Assembly: GCF_030684185.1 (NCBI RefSeq)
Contig: NZ_JAUXOY010000014.1
Span: forward strand, 94,001 to 158,000
Source of the DNA: Methylotenera sp.
GTDB lineage: Bacteria > Pseudomonadota > Gammaproteobacteria > Burkholderiales > Methylophilaceae
Length of the DNA stretch: 64,000 nucleotides
Reading direction: 5' to 3'
Part shown: positions 10,411 through 17,776 of the stretch, piece by piece
Position numbering within the stretch: the first letter of the stretch is position 1
How the letters are laid out: the number at the start of each line of letters is the position of its first letter
The notes under the pieces: model-generated
What the model was told of the DNA's origin: nothing
The model's database searches: none
What the model saw: only the letters and a program-made list of their open reading frames with translations
Position numbers and translations under genes: made by a program

Positions 10411-10488
10411 GTTCCCTGAGCTTGTCGAAGGGATATGCATAATCACCATTAGCTTGCCGGGCATATCCCTTCGACAAGCTCAGGGAAC
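10411..10488 (+). repeat. 28-bp perfect inverted repeat (CCCTGAGCTTGTCGAAGGG type)
   Basis: Two perfectly complementary 28-base arms (10411-10438 and 10461-10488) flank 22 bases. The arm contains CCCTGAGCTTGTCGAAGGG, a palindromic repeat core I recall from many proteobacterial genomes. It lies between aroK and aroB and could form a very stable RNA hairpin, but there is no T tract, so it is not a typical terminator. Confidence 0.9.
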
Positions 10489-10585
10489 GACGTAGGTGGG
10501 TTTGATGGTTTTGTGATAATTAGTAGGTTATTTCATATCGTGCATAGGCCTCAATATAAACTAAGCTAACCCAATTAAGCCAATA

Positions 10586-11668
10586 ATGACAATGCAAACA
10601 CTTAAAGTAGAACTAGCCAATAGAAGTTACCCAATACATATCGGGCGTAATCTTCTTACCAATGCCAGCCTGATTTTACCTTACCTTAAACGTATGCATG
10701 TCGCCATTGTGACTAACACCACAGTGGCGCCATTGTATTTGGATAAATTAAGCCAAACCCTTCAGGCAGAAGGCGTCAAGGTCATTCCCATTATTTTGCC
10801 AGATGGCGAAGCCTATAAAAATGCTGAAACATTGAATACAATTTATGATGTTTTGTTGCAGAATCGTTGTGAGCGCAGTACAACGCTCATTGCACTTGGC
10901 GGCGGTGTGGTTGGCGATTTAACTGGCTATGCCGCAGCTACTTATCTGCGTGGCGTACCTTTCATTCAAATCCCTACTACGTTACTTTCGCAGGTGGATT
11001 CTTCAGTCGGCGGAAAAACTGGCATTAACCATCCCTTAGGCAAAAATATGATAGGTGCCTTTTATCAACCGCAATTGGTACTGGCTGATATTGATACCTT
11101 GCAAACATTGCCTGCGCGAGAGTTTTCAGCAGGCGTGGCAGAAGTCATTAAATATGGCTTAATTAGAGACGCAGATTTTTTTGACTGGCTGGAAACCAAT
11201 ATGGCAAGTTTGATGCAGCTTAACGAACAAGTGCTCAGTTATGCCATTTATCGCTCATGTCAAAACAAGGCAGAAGTTGTAGCTAAAGATGAGCACGAGC
11301 AAGGCGAGCGCGCGTTGCTAAACTTGGGCCACACATTCGGCCATGCGATAGAAAACGCCATGGGCTACGGCGTATGGCTGCATGGTGAAGCTGTAGCCGC
11401 AGGCACCATGATGGCAGCTGATTTGTCACAACGCATGGGCTGGCTAAGCGCTAATGAAGTGAACAGAATCAAAAATAGTTTTGAAGCGGCTAATTTACCA
11501 ATAATTCCGCCAAAATTAGGCGCAGAAAAATATTTAGATTTAATGGGCTTGGATAAAAAAGTAGAGAATGGAAAAATCAGGCTAATATTGCAGCAAGGCA
11601 TTGGCAAATCAGTCATTACCAGTGATTATGATGCTGAGAAATTAAAAGAGACCTTGGTGTTATGCTAA
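10586..11668 (+). CDS. aroB: 3-dehydroquinate synthase
   Basis: Converts DAHP to 3-dehydroquinate using NAD and a divalent metal. It is 360 aa, with the NAD-binding [13 protein letters not shown] and [12 protein letters not shown] segments, and metal-ligand regions EVIKYG and [12 protein letters not shown]. ATGs at 10586 and 10592 are both plausible starts (two residues apart). The aroK-aroB order following pilQ is standard in beta- and gammaproteobacteria. Confidence 0.97.
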   Translation: MTMQTLKVELANRSYPIHIGRNLLTNASLILPYLKRMHVAIVTNTTVAPLYLDKLSQTLQAEGVKVIPIILPDGEAYKNAETLNTIYDVLLQNRCERSTTLIALGGGVVGDLTGYAAATYLRGVPFIQIPTTLLSQVDSSVGGKTGINHPLGKNMIGAFYQPQLVLADIDTLQTLPAREFSAGVAEVIKYGLIRDADFFDWLETNMASLMQLNEQVLSYAIYRSCQNKAEVVAKDEHEQGERALLNLGHTFGHAIENAMGYGVWLHGEAVAAGTMMAADLSQRMGWLSANEVNRIKNSFEAANLPIIPPKLGAEKYLDLMGLDKKVENGKIRLILQQGIGKSVITSDYDAEKLKETLVLC

Positions 11669-11679
11669 AGATCAATAAT

Positions 11680-11741
11680 TTCGCGGTCACAGACCGCTCC
11701 TACAAAGTGCAGACTATTGTAGGAGCGGTCTGTGACCGCGA
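11680..11741 (+). repeat. REP pair, head-to-head (TGTAGGAGCGG family)
   Basis: Two nearly perfect inverted copies of a REP element, TTCGCGGTCACAGACCGC...TGTAGGAGCGGTCTGTGACC, with a 13-base spacer. Each arm also contains its own short hairpin (GGTCACAGACC). It fills the whole gap between aroB and the dGTPase-like gene. Confidence 0.9.
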
Positions 11742-11771
11742 GCAATGCAGCAGCCGGCGGAAATGCTGCTT

Positions 11772-12896
11772 ATGAACCCCCTAGCCCCCTACGCTGCAAA
11801 CCCTAATCAAACACAAGGCCGCCAATTCAGCGAGCCGCCATCCGAAACCCGCAATGCCTTTCAGCGTGACCGCGACCGCATTATTCATTCAACTGCTTTT
11901 CGCCGCTTGGAATACAAAACTCAGGTCTTTGTGAACCATGAAGGTGATTTATTCCGCACGCGCTTAACACACAGCCTTGAAGTCGCTCAAATGGCGCGCG
12001 GTATCGCGCGTACACTTAACTTGCACGAAGATTTAACAGAAGCCATTGCCCTTGCGCACGATTTGGGTCACACACCGTTTGGCCATGCAGGGCAAGATGC
12101 ACTCAATGAATGTATGCGCGATTTCGGCGGTTTTGAACATAACCTGCAATCATTGCGCGTGGTTGAAAAGCTAGAGCAGCGTTATGCCGAGTTTGATGGC
12201 TTAAACCTCACGTTTGAAGTGCGGGAAGGCATACTAAAACATTGCGCTATTAAAAATGCAAAGCTATTAGGTGATGTCGGTAAGCGCTTTTTAGATAAGA
12301 CCAGCCCGAGTTTGGAGGCGCAGCTCACTAATTTTGCCGATGAAATCGCCTACAACAACCATGATATAGATGATGGCCTGCGCTCAGGTTTAATTACTAT
12401 AGAACAGTTGTCAAAAGTTACAATCTTTGCCGACAACCTAGCAATAGTAAAAACCAAATATCCTAAATTAGAACAAAAGCGCGTGATACACGAAACAGTC
12501 CGCCGCATGATAAACACATTGGTGGTAGATTTATGTACAAATAGCGAAGCCAATATAGCGCAACACCAACCTGCCAGCATCAATGACATACGCCAGTTGC
12601 CGCATTTAATCAGCTTTAGCAGCGTAGTGGCAGAGCAAAACCTCAAGCTCAAACAGTTTTTACGTAAAAACCTATATCACCATTACAAAGTAAATCGAAT
12701 GAGCGCAAAGGCTGCATGCATTGTGCGCGAACTATTTAATGCTTTTTATGAAAATACGGGCTTATTACCCAATGAATTTCAAGTTTATGCCGAAACTGAC
12801 AAAGCCCGCGCCGTTGCAGATTACATAGCCGGCATGACAGACCGCTTTGCCATACGCGAGCACCGTAAATTATTCACGGTAGAAGAGTATTTGTAA
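11772..12896 (+). CDS. deoxyguanosinetriphosphate triphosphohydrolase-like protein
   Basis: HD-domain phosphohydrolase of the dGTPase-like family, expected to remove triphosphate from dNTPs. Metal-binding residues are visible in [10 protein letters not shown] and [12 protein letters not shown], with a later NNHDIDDGL segment. I start at MNPLAPYA (374 aa) because family members begin there; the track start at 11745 would place nine extra residues inside the REP repeat, and 11763 is also possible. It follows aroB as in Neisseria and Burkholderia. Not close enough to E. coli Dgt to use that symbol. Confidence 0.93.
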   Translation: MNPLAPYAANPNQTQGRQFSEPPSETRNAFQRDRDRIIHSTAFRRLEYKTQVFVNHEGDLFRTRLTHSLEVAQMARGIARTLNLHEDLTEAIALAHDLGHTPFGHAGQDALNECMRDFGGFEHNLQSLRVVEKLEQRYAEFDGLNLTFEVREGILKHCAIKNAKLLGDVGKRFLDKTSPSLEAQLTNFADEIAYNNHDIDDGLRSGLITIEQLSKVTIFADNLAIVKTKYPKLEQKRVIHETVRRMINTLVVDLCTNSEANIAQHQPASINDIRQLPHLISFSSVVAEQNLKLKQFLRKNLYHHYKVNRMSAKAACIVRELFNAFYENTGLLPNEFQVYAETDKARAVADYIAGMTDRFAIREHRKLFTVEEYL

Positions 12897-12902
12897 TAAT
12901 CT

Positions 12903-12961
12903 TTCGCGGCTGCAAGCCGCTCCTACCTATACGCATTGTAGGAGCGGCTTGCAGCCGCGAA
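12903..12961 (+). repeat. REP pair, head-to-head
   Basis: Inverted copies TTCGCGGCTGCAAGCCGC and GCGGCTTGCAGCCGCGAA joined by CTCCTAC/GTAGGAG, with an 11-base loop. First of two pairs upstream of the RAYT transposase gene. Confidence 0.9.
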
Positions 12962-13001
12962 CAACCCAAATGGTCAATGACGCCACAATTTCACCACCGC
13001 A

Positions 13002-13062
13002 TTCGGGGCTACAAGCCCCTCCTACCAAGTGCGTTGTTGTAGGAGCGGCTTGCAGCCGCGAA
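13002..13062 (+). repeat. REP pair with diverged left arm
   Basis: Left arm TTCGGGGCTACAAGCCCC differs from right arm GCGGCTTGCAGCCGCGAA, but each keeps its own internal complementarity and the CTCCTAC/GTAGGAG box. The second half lies about 20 bases before the RAYT start codon. Confidence 0.88.
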
Positions 13063-13084
13063 AAAAGTAAATAAACCATAAAAA

Positions 13085-13546
13085 ATGAATTCAACAACAA
13101 AGTTGCTACAACCCAAACACCAAAAAGATTTGCGCAAAGGTCGCTATTCGGAAGTTAATCAAATTTATCACATTACAACTACCACCAAAAACCGCGCACC
13201 GATTTTTAGCGATTTTTCCTCCGCAAGAAAACTCATCAGCACTATACGAAAATCAGATGACTTAAACTTCACCAAAACCCTTGCGTTTGTCATTATGCCA
13301 GACCATATGCACTGGCTAATACAGCTAGATAACAATGCAACATTACAACGCATTATTCGTAGTATGAAATCACAAAGTGCCAAGGTAATTGGCATGCCAA
13401 TATGGCAAGCAGGCTATTACGACCATGCAATTCGTAAAGACGAAGATATACAGAATATTGCAAGATATATTGTAGCTAACCCCATACGCGCGGGCTTAGT
13501 TACAAAGGTGGGCGATTATCCGCATTGGGATGCGATTTGGTTGTAA
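13085..13546 (+). CDS. REP-associated tyrosine transposase (RAYT, Y1 family)
   Basis: A 153-aa HUH/Y1 single-strand nuclease related to IS200/IS605 TnpA. The metal-binding HUH motif is MPDHMHWLI (about residues 74-82). The catalytic tyrosine region is probably GYYDHAIRKDEDIQNIARYI, followed by the family hallmark NPIRAGLV. RAYTs are thought to move flanking REP hairpins. Here REP copies lie immediately on both sides (12903-13062 and 13553-13692), as expected for a resident RAYT. No IS-type terminal repeats were seen. Confidence 0.93.
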   Translation: MNSTTKLLQPKHQKDLRKGRYSEVNQIYHITTTTKNRAPIFSDFSSARKLISTIRKSDDLNFTKTLAFVIMPDHMHWLIQLDNNATLQRIIRSMKSQSAKVIGMPIWQAGYYDHAIRKDEDIQNIARYIVANPIRAGLVTKVGDYPHWDAIWL

Positions 13547-13552
13547 CTTATA

Positions 13553-13692
13553 TGTAGGAGCGAATTTTAAATCGCGAAGGCAATGCCGCACACAACAACC
13601 ATCGCTTGCGCATCAAGGTAGGAGCGATCTTTAGATCGCGAAAGCAACGGTGAATTAAGCCACCATTTTTCGCGGCCTTCAAATCCCGAAAG
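13553..13692 (+). repeat. cluster of three single REP elements after the RAYT gene
   Basis: Two same-orientation REPs (TGTAGGAGCGAATTTTAAAT at 13553 and GTAGGAGCGATCTTTAGATC at 13618) and one degenerate inverted copy (TTTTCGCGGCCTTCAAATCC at about 13668). The GTAGGAG box is constant, while the stem sequence differs from copy to copy but stays self-complementary. Confidence 0.8.
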
Positions 13693-13720
13693 CAATGTAG
13701 CTAATAACAACCCATAACGT

Positions 13721-14005
13721 TCACAGTCTAGACTTCGCCGTATCATAAACTTTTAGTTTATCTCGCTTACCAACGGCAATCACAGTCACAAACACAATAT
13801 CATCTTCGACACGATAAACAAGTCTATAGCCAACACGTAAAAGTTTAATTTTGTAACAGTCCTGCATGCCTGATAAACCTGCGGCAGAAACGTGAGGAGC
13901 TTCAAGCCGCTCAATCAGTTTCTTCTTGAAAGGCTCTCGTACGCTATTGTCCAACTTTTTCCACTCTGCAAATGCCAGTTCGTGAAATCGTAGCTTATAG
14001 GTCAT
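13721..14005 (-). CDS. RelE-family toxin (mRNA interferase)
   Basis: A 94-aa toxin close to E. coli RelE: WKKLDNSVREPFKKKLIERL, LSGMQDCYKIKLLRVGYRLVY and VGKRDKLKVY are the core motifs and active-site basic residues. I start at MTYKLRFHE instead of the track start because this matches the family N-terminus. Its ATG lies 11 bases inside the antitoxin gene, giving translational coupling. Predicted to cleave mRNA on the ribosome when not bound by the antitoxin. Confidence 0.93.
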   Translation of the reverse strand: MTYKLRFHELAFAEWKKLDNSVREPFKKKLIERLEAPHVSAAGLSGMQDCYKIKLLRVGYRLVYRVEDDIVFVTVIAVGKRDKLKVYDTAKSRL

Positions 14006-14240
14006 CAATCGCAACCTCAATAAACGGGCCACTGGCGCGTTCTTGAATGAGCTTAGCGTCTTCTAAATCTTCCATATGTGCGATGAGTCGTTCGTAATGC
14101 GCGGCAGGCAGCAAGTAAGCTTCTGGTCGGTTATGGTTAAGAATAGCAACAGGGCAATCATCAGCTAGCTTGATAACGCCGGCAAAGTTGCGCTTTAATT
14201 CAGTCACGCTTACAGTCATATTGCTGTAAATAGTATCCAT
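13995..14240 (-). CDS. Phd/YefM-RelB-type antitoxin
   Basis: An 81-aa antitoxin upstream of and overlapping the RelE toxin. The N-terminal domain (MTVSVTELKRNFAGVIKLADDCPVAILNHNRPEAYLLPAAHY) is Phd/YefM-like and should bind DNA; the C-terminus (ERASGPFIEVAIDDL) resembles the toxin-wrapping tail of RelB. The ATG at 14240 has a good GAGG site upstream; an internal ATG at 14219 has none. Probably autorepressed. Confidence 0.9.
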   Translation of the reverse strand: MDTIYSNMTVSVTELKRNFAGVIKLADDCPVAILNHNRPEAYLLPAAHYERLIAHMEDLEDAKLIQERASGPFIEVAIDDL

Positions 14241-14277
14241 AAAAACCTCGTAATATAAAAATAATGTGTTATTAGAT

Positions 14278-14313
14278 GTTTAATTTAGCATTTAATTTAG
14301 CATTTAATTTAGG
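14278..14313 (+). repeat. 12-bp tandem repeat (TTTAATTTAGCA)n
   Basis: About 2.8 copies of TTTAATTTAGCA sit just upstream of the antitoxin promoter region. AT-rich and likely a slippage product. Confidence 0.8.
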
Positions 14314-14373
14314 TTTAGTCCAGCAAATATCCACCAAACTAAATAAAATAGAATCCGACCCTATTTCTATTGC

Positions 14374-14452
14374 TTTCGCGATTTAAAAATCGCTCCTACA
14401 TAAAAACCCCATGGTTGAACGCATCTTGTAGGAGCGCAACTTGTTGCGCGAA
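14374..14452 (+). repeat. REP pair in the gap before the porin
   Basis: Inverted REPs with unrelated stems: left TTTCGCGATTTAAAAATCGC and right TTGTAGGAGCGCAACTTGTT, separated by about 25 bases. Lies in the 540-base gap between the RelBE module and the porin. A REP remnant (CCCCTCCTACA) follows near 14523, and a reversed GGGTCGGATTCTATTTTATT-type motif lies near 14350. The rest of the gap, up to about 14690, shows nothing else recognisable. Confidence 0.85.
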
Positions 14453-14695
14453 GGTGTTGGTGATGATGCGGAGAAGCCAAATACTGGCTCATCCGCGAGG
14501 CCACCGTCACCATTAAACCACCAGTGATAAATCCCCTCCTACATGACCCGGATGTTGCACATTTACAACAAATGTAAATATTTGTGACTAAAATGCAAAT
14601 AAATAGTTGTTTCAGCTAACTCGTTTAGGCATACTCTCATTCACCTTCTTAATGAAACCTATTCTGTTTGTAATATAAGAGCATAGAAAGCATTG

Positions 14696-14715
14696 AGAGA
14701 GTTTGCAAACTCTCT
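14696..14715 (+). promoter_or_regulatory. 20-bp perfect palindrome in the porin leader
   Basis: AGAGAGTTTGCAAACTCTCT is its own reverse complement and lies about 65 bases before the porin ATG. It could be an operator for a dimeric regulator or a hairpin in the 5' leader. The regulator is unknown. Confidence 0.6.
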
Positions 14716-14780
14716 TGCCAGCAATGGTGAGGTAACTTAGTTATAAATACTATAAGCAATAACCTTTTAGGAGATTCAAT

Positions 14781-15944
14781 ATGAATAACACAATTAAATT
14801 AGCAGTGGCTTCAGCTTTATTAGCTGCAGCTTCAAGCGCAAACGCTGGCATCATGATTCCAGCTGGCGATTGGACATTGGACATCGGTGGTGTTGTAAAC
14901 GCTTACTACACAAGTACACGTGCTTCTGGTACAGCAACTGGTTTAGCTGGTGCAAATGATACTGGTACTAAAACAGCATCAAACATTACAACTGGTCTGT
15001 TACCAAACTACCTATCAGTTTCTGGTAAAACTCGTCAAAATGACTTAGATGTTGGTTTCACTATCAGCATCAATCCAGGTGCTTCAACAACACAATCTGG
15101 TATTCAGACAGCTCAACAAGAAAACCGTCAGGCATTCTTGACATTCGGTGATGCTTCATGGGGTTCTATCAAACTTGGTAAAGATTTAGGTATCTACGCT
15201 TCAGATGCTATCTTGAATGACATGACATTGTTAGGCGTGGGTTCTGCTGCTGGTATGTTAGCTGGTAACACAACAACATTAGGCCGTATCGGTACTGGCT
15301 TTATGTATGCTGACTGGAAATCACAAATCGCTTACTCATCACCAAACTGGAATGGTTTCAGCTTTACAGCTGGTGTAACACAGGCTTGGAACGGTACAGG
15401 CAATACTCAACGTGGTGGTTCAGAGCCAGCTTACGAAGGTAAAGCAAGCTATGCTTGGGCTGGCGACTTCGCTGGTAAAGTATGGGCTTCTGGACTTACA
15501 CAAAATGTTGAAGGTGCTGATGATAGAGCTAATGCATGGGACTTAGGCGCTACTGTAAATGTTGCTGGTTTTGGCTTAACTGGTTACTACGGCCAAGGTG
15601 AAGGTACTGGTACTACAGTATTGTTCAATCAAGGTTATGATCTTGCTGGTCAAGCACGTGATTCAGATGACTGGTACGTTCAAGGTACTTACACACTTCC
15701 AGGTGTAGGCACTAAATTGGGCGTAAGCTACGGCGAGTCAACATTAGATGGTAACGCAATTGATGCATTCAATGAAACACAAAACAGAATGTGGACTGTT
15801 GGTGCTTACCACCCATTGACAAAACACTTGAACTTGGTAGCTGAGTACTCAGATGTTAAAGGTGAATTTGATGGTAAAGTCGCTGGTACTTCTACAGAAG
15901 GTAAAACAAAAACTATCGCTTTAGGCGCAATCTTATTCTTCTAG
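14781..15944 (+). CDS. outer-membrane porin
   Basis: A 387-aa general porin of the betaproteobacterial type. It has a signal peptide cleaved after ASSANA, alternating amphipathic beta strands, glycine- and aromatic-rich sequence, and a terminal phenylalanine (ILFF) as the BAM recognition signal. RBS AGGAG seven bases before ATG. Codon choice is strongly biased (GGT, GCT, ACA), as in highly expressed genes. It has its own long leader and a strong terminator, so it is monocistronic. Confidence 0.9.
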   Translation: MNNTIKLAVASALLAAASSANAGIMIPAGDWTLDIGGVVNAYYTSTRASGTATGLAGANDTGTKTASNITTGLLPNYLSVSGKTRQNDLDVGFTISINPGASTTQSGIQTAQQENRQAFLTFGDASWGSIKLGKDLGIYASDAILNDMTLLGVGSAAGMLAGNTTTLGRIGTGFMYADWKSQIAYSSPNWNGFSFTAGVTQAWNGTGNTQRGGSEPAYEGKASYAWAGDFAGKVWASGLTQNVEGADDRANAWDLGATVNVAGFGLTGYYGQGEGTGTTVLFNQGYDLAGQARDSDDWYVQGTYTLPGVGTKLGVSYGESTLDGNAIDAFNETQNRMWTVGAYHPLTKHLNLVAEYSDVKGEFDGKVAGTSTEGKTKTIALGAILFF

Positions 15945-15985
15945 GATAAGACAGGCAACAGCCTGTTGAGTTTAAAGTTATAAAT

Positions 15986-16016
15986 AAAAAACGGCATCTT
16001 CGGGTGCCGTTTTTTT
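15986..16016 (+). terminator. porin terminator, copy 1 (UUCG tetraloop)
   Basis: AAAACGGCATC, TTCG loop, GGTGCCGTTTTTTT: a C(UUCG)G tetraloop hairpin followed by T7. The same hairpin recurs at 16365, 16767 and 17446, and as a right half at 17735. Confidence 0.95.
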
Positions 16017-16071
16017 GTTTGCATTTTTTTGCTGAAATGATAGACTAACCTTAGTTTTAGGAGGGAAATAT

Positions 16072-16314
16072 ATGAGCGAAAAAATAGACAACTTAATACT
16101 TGAGCACTTGAAGACATTTCAAGCTGGGCAAAATCGCATTGAAAGCGAGCTAAAAGAAATTAAACATCGTGTGAGTAATTTAGAAGTTGGCGTTGCTGCA
16201 GTGCGGCGTGATGTAGCTCATTTTTCAACAGAACATGCCACACAATATATCAGCATTGATAGAATTAACGAGCGCATTGAGCGTATTGAAAAAAGGCTAG
16301 AGATAGCGTATTAA
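16072..16314 (+). CDS. small coiled-coil protein
   Basis: An 80-aa soluble protein, almost entirely helical with heptad patterns (IESELKEIKHRVSNLEVGVAAVRRDV and IDRINERIERIEKRLEI). AGGAGGGA lies just before the ATG, so it is probably translated. Function unknown; similar tiny coiled-coil proteins are common in accessory regions. It is bounded on both sides by copies of the same terminator. Confidence 0.7.
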   Translation: MSEKIDNLILEHLKTFQAGQNRIESELKEIKHRVSNLEVGVAAVRRDVAHFSTEHATQYISIDRINERIERIEKRLEIAY

Positions 16315-16364
16315 GCGTAGGGTGTGCAAAAAGTTTACCTTGCCCACCATAACAGTGTGCAAAT

Positions 16365-16392
16365 AAAAACGGCATCTTCGGGTGCCGTTTTT
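16365..16392 (+). terminator. porin-type terminator, copy 2
   Basis: AAAACGGCATC-TTCG-GGTGCCGTTTTTA, identical stem and loop to copy 1. It terminates the 80-aa coiled-coil gene. Confidence 0.9.
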
Positions 16393-16454
16393 ATTGGTTG
16401 CTTTCTTTATTTTCTTTCGCTAGACTATGTCAAGATAAATCCTAAGGGTTGCTA

Positions 16455-16699
16455 ATGGCTACCGTAACATTTGATACGCATAAATTTTTGCAAAAGTTAA
16501 AAGAAGCAGGTTTTGATGAAAAGCAAGCTGAGGTCTAACCGAAGCGATGCGTTCGGCAATTGATGAGTCTGAGTTAGTGACTAAAAAAGATTTGCAAATT
16601 GCACTGGCACCGATTAGTGCGGATTTGAACTTACTTAAATGGATGATGGGTGCTTTAATTGCGGTTGCAATAGCCAATTTCGCTAAACAGTATTTTTGA
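16455..16699 (+). pseudogene. frameshifted DUF1640-like membrane-anchored coiled-coil protein
   Basis: Starts MATVTFDTHKFLQKLKEAGF, the typical opening of DUF1640 proteins, and runs to GAGGTC TAA. Shifting one base restores LTEAMRSAIDESELVTKKDL and then a C-terminal membrane helix (WMMGALIAVAIANF) to a TGA at 16699. A single-base deletion after GAGGTC explains the break. The intact protein would be about 82 aa. Family assignment is from memory. Confidence 0.75.
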
Positions 16700-16706
16700 T
16701 CGTAAA

Positions 16707-16731
16707 AATGGGGTCAGACACGATTTATGCT
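16707..16731 (+). repeat. GGGGTCAGACACGATTTA motif, copy 1
   Basis: AATGGGGTCAGACACGATTT. Related copies are at 17337-17407 and 19344-19371. I recall such motifs beside longer Y1 transposases, so this may be a remnant of another REP-like family. Confidence 0.65.
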
Positions 16732-16766
16732 TAACTTAGAAACTACAAGTCATTAAAGTTATCAAT

Positions 16767-16797
16767 AAAAAACGGCATCTTCGGGTGCCGTTTTTTT
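16767..16797 (+). terminator. porin-type terminator, copy 3
   Basis: Same UUCG hairpin followed by T7. The upstream sequence ATTAAAGTTATCAATAAAAA also matches the porin 3' region with one or two changes, so the copied unit is longer than the hairpin. Confidence 0.9.
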
Positions 16798-16798
16798 A

Positions 16799-16824
16799 GG
16801 TAGGAGCGATTTTTAAATCGCGAA
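16799..16824 (+). repeat. single REP element
   Basis: GGTAGGAGCGATTTTTAAAT followed by CGCGAA directly abuts terminator copy 3 and precedes the DUF4258 gene. Confidence 0.8.
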
Positions 16825-16850
16825 TGCAATTTGTGGAGTATGATTAACCG

Positions 16851-17108
16851 ATGTATAGCAAAAGATTTTTGTTGGAAATTAGGCTCAGCCACCATGCGAA
16901 ATTGCGTATGGTTGAGCGTAGCATTACTGATGAAATTATCTTGGATTTAGTTGAAACTGGCATGACTCAGTATAAAGACGAAAAACGTTTGTGGATTTAT
17001 AAAGCCTATACAGATAGAAATGATAATTTATTATGCATTGCTGTTGTTATTGAGTCTGTTTTGGTGATTAAAACCGTGATGCACCATTTTGAACTGGAGC
17101 AAAAATGA
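16851..17108 (+). CDS. DUF4258 domain protein (putative toxin-like partner)
   Basis: An 85-aa protein with LSHHAKLRMVERSITDEIILDLVETG, the core of DUF4258, a small fold related to BrnT/RelE-like toxins. Its stop overlaps the ATG of the next gene by four bases. DUF4258 and DUF2283 proteins are often paired and have been suggested to form a toxin-antitoxin-like module; biochemical activity is unproven. Confidence 0.8.
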   Translation: MYSKRFLLEIRLSHHAKLRMVERSITDEIILDLVETGMTQYKDEKRLWIYKAYTDRNDNLLCIAVVIESVLVIKTVMHHFELEQK

Positions 17109-17305
17109 AAACACTTTATTACCCTGAAGATGATATTTTAGAACTTGTTTTTAATGATAAGCCAATTACGCGTGAAACTTCACAAGACTGGAATGTGAAT
17201 GTAAGTTATGCGGCTGATGGAAGTATCGTCCAAATGGTTATTTTAGACGCAGTAGCTGCTGGCTTGATTCCTTTTCATAGTGAGCAGTCTAAGTTGGCTG
17301 CCTAG
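17105..17305 (+). CDS. DUF2283 domain protein
   Basis: A 66-aa protein with YYPEDDILELVFNDKPITRE and an acidic beta-rich body, characteristic of DUF2283. Translationally coupled to the DUF4258 gene, and may be its antitoxin. No DNA-binding motif is evident. Confidence 0.8.
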   Translation: MKTLYYPEDDILELVFNDKPITRETSQDWNVNVSYAADGSIVQMVILDAVAAGLIPFHSEQSKLAA

Positions 17306-17336
17306 TTTGATGTAATTTGACCATTGTGAACAATAA

Positions 17337-17407
17337 ACTGGAAAATGGGGTCTGGAAAATGTGGAAAATGGGGTCAAATGTGGAAAATGGGGTCAGACAC
17401 GATTTAC
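17337..17407 (+). repeat. tandem copies of TGGAAAATGGGGTC ending in a GGGGTCAGACACGATTTA motif
   Basis: Three tandem partial copies of GGAAAATGGGGTC followed by one full GGGGTCAGACACGATTTA. This suggests local amplification of the motif seen singly at 16707 and 19344. Confidence 0.8.
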
Positions 17408-17445
17408 GTCGAAGTGTAACCCTGTTGTAGTTTAAAGTTATAAAT

Positions 17446-17475
17446 AAAAAACGGCATCTTCGGGTGCCGTTTTTT
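17446..17475 (+). terminator. porin-type terminator, copy 4
   Basis: The hairpin and about 30 bases upstream (CCTGTTG...TTTAAAGTTATAAATAAA) match the region after the porin almost base for base, over about 58 bases. This is the closest duplicate of copy 1. Confidence 0.93.
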
Positions 17476-17485
17476 GTTTTGGTAC

Positions 17486-17640
17486 CACGGGCACTCCGAC
17501 CAGAGAAAACTGATAAGTGCCACTAAGCTAGCTTTGCTAGCAAGTGTTACTAATTTGCTAAGTGCTGTACCAGTGCTTGGCATCCCCGTAGAATATATCT
17601 GCTAAAGCAGATTATTCATACGTGAAAGCACTTGCAAAGT
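17486..17640 (-). repeat. second hairpin array, reverse orientation
   Basis: Read on the minus strand, it shows linkers TTAGTAACACTT and TTAGTGGCACTT followed by hairpins GCTAGC-AAA-GCTAGC and ATCAG-TTTTCT-CTGGT, the same architecture as the pilP-pilQ array. The left part (plus strand 17597-17640) adds ATCTGC-TAAA-GCAGAT and a CATACG/CGTATG outer stem. No open reading frame is convincing here. Confidence 0.65.
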
Positions 17641-17644
17641 CGTA

Positions 17645-17736
17645 TGTAGGAGCGGCTTGCAGCCGCGAATCGCCATGCAAATAAGCGTCACCACAATAAT
17701 CACCATTGCCTTCTGGGCTACAAGCCCCTCCTACAG
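17645..17736 (+). repeat. REP pair joined to a terminator fragment
   Basis: A forward REP (TGTAGGAGCGGCTTGCAGCC) at 17645-17669 and an inverted one (GGGCTACAAGCCCCTCCTAC) at 17714-17735 are followed without a gap by GGGTGCCGTTTTTTT, the right half of the porin-type terminator. A REP appears to have replaced the left half of a fifth terminator copy. Confidence 0.8.
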
Positions 17737-17776
17737 GGTGCCGTTTTTTTATTGCTAATGAAATCTTTTCGCTATA

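Noticed and set aside
10411-10488. Rho-independent terminator after aroK
   Set aside because: A long inverted repeat but without a T tract after the right arm; treated as a repeat element.
13085-13546. Complete IS200/IS605 insertion sequence
   Set aside because: No TnpB and no IS-specific ends; NPIRAGLV and the REP surroundings identify a single-copy RAYT instead.
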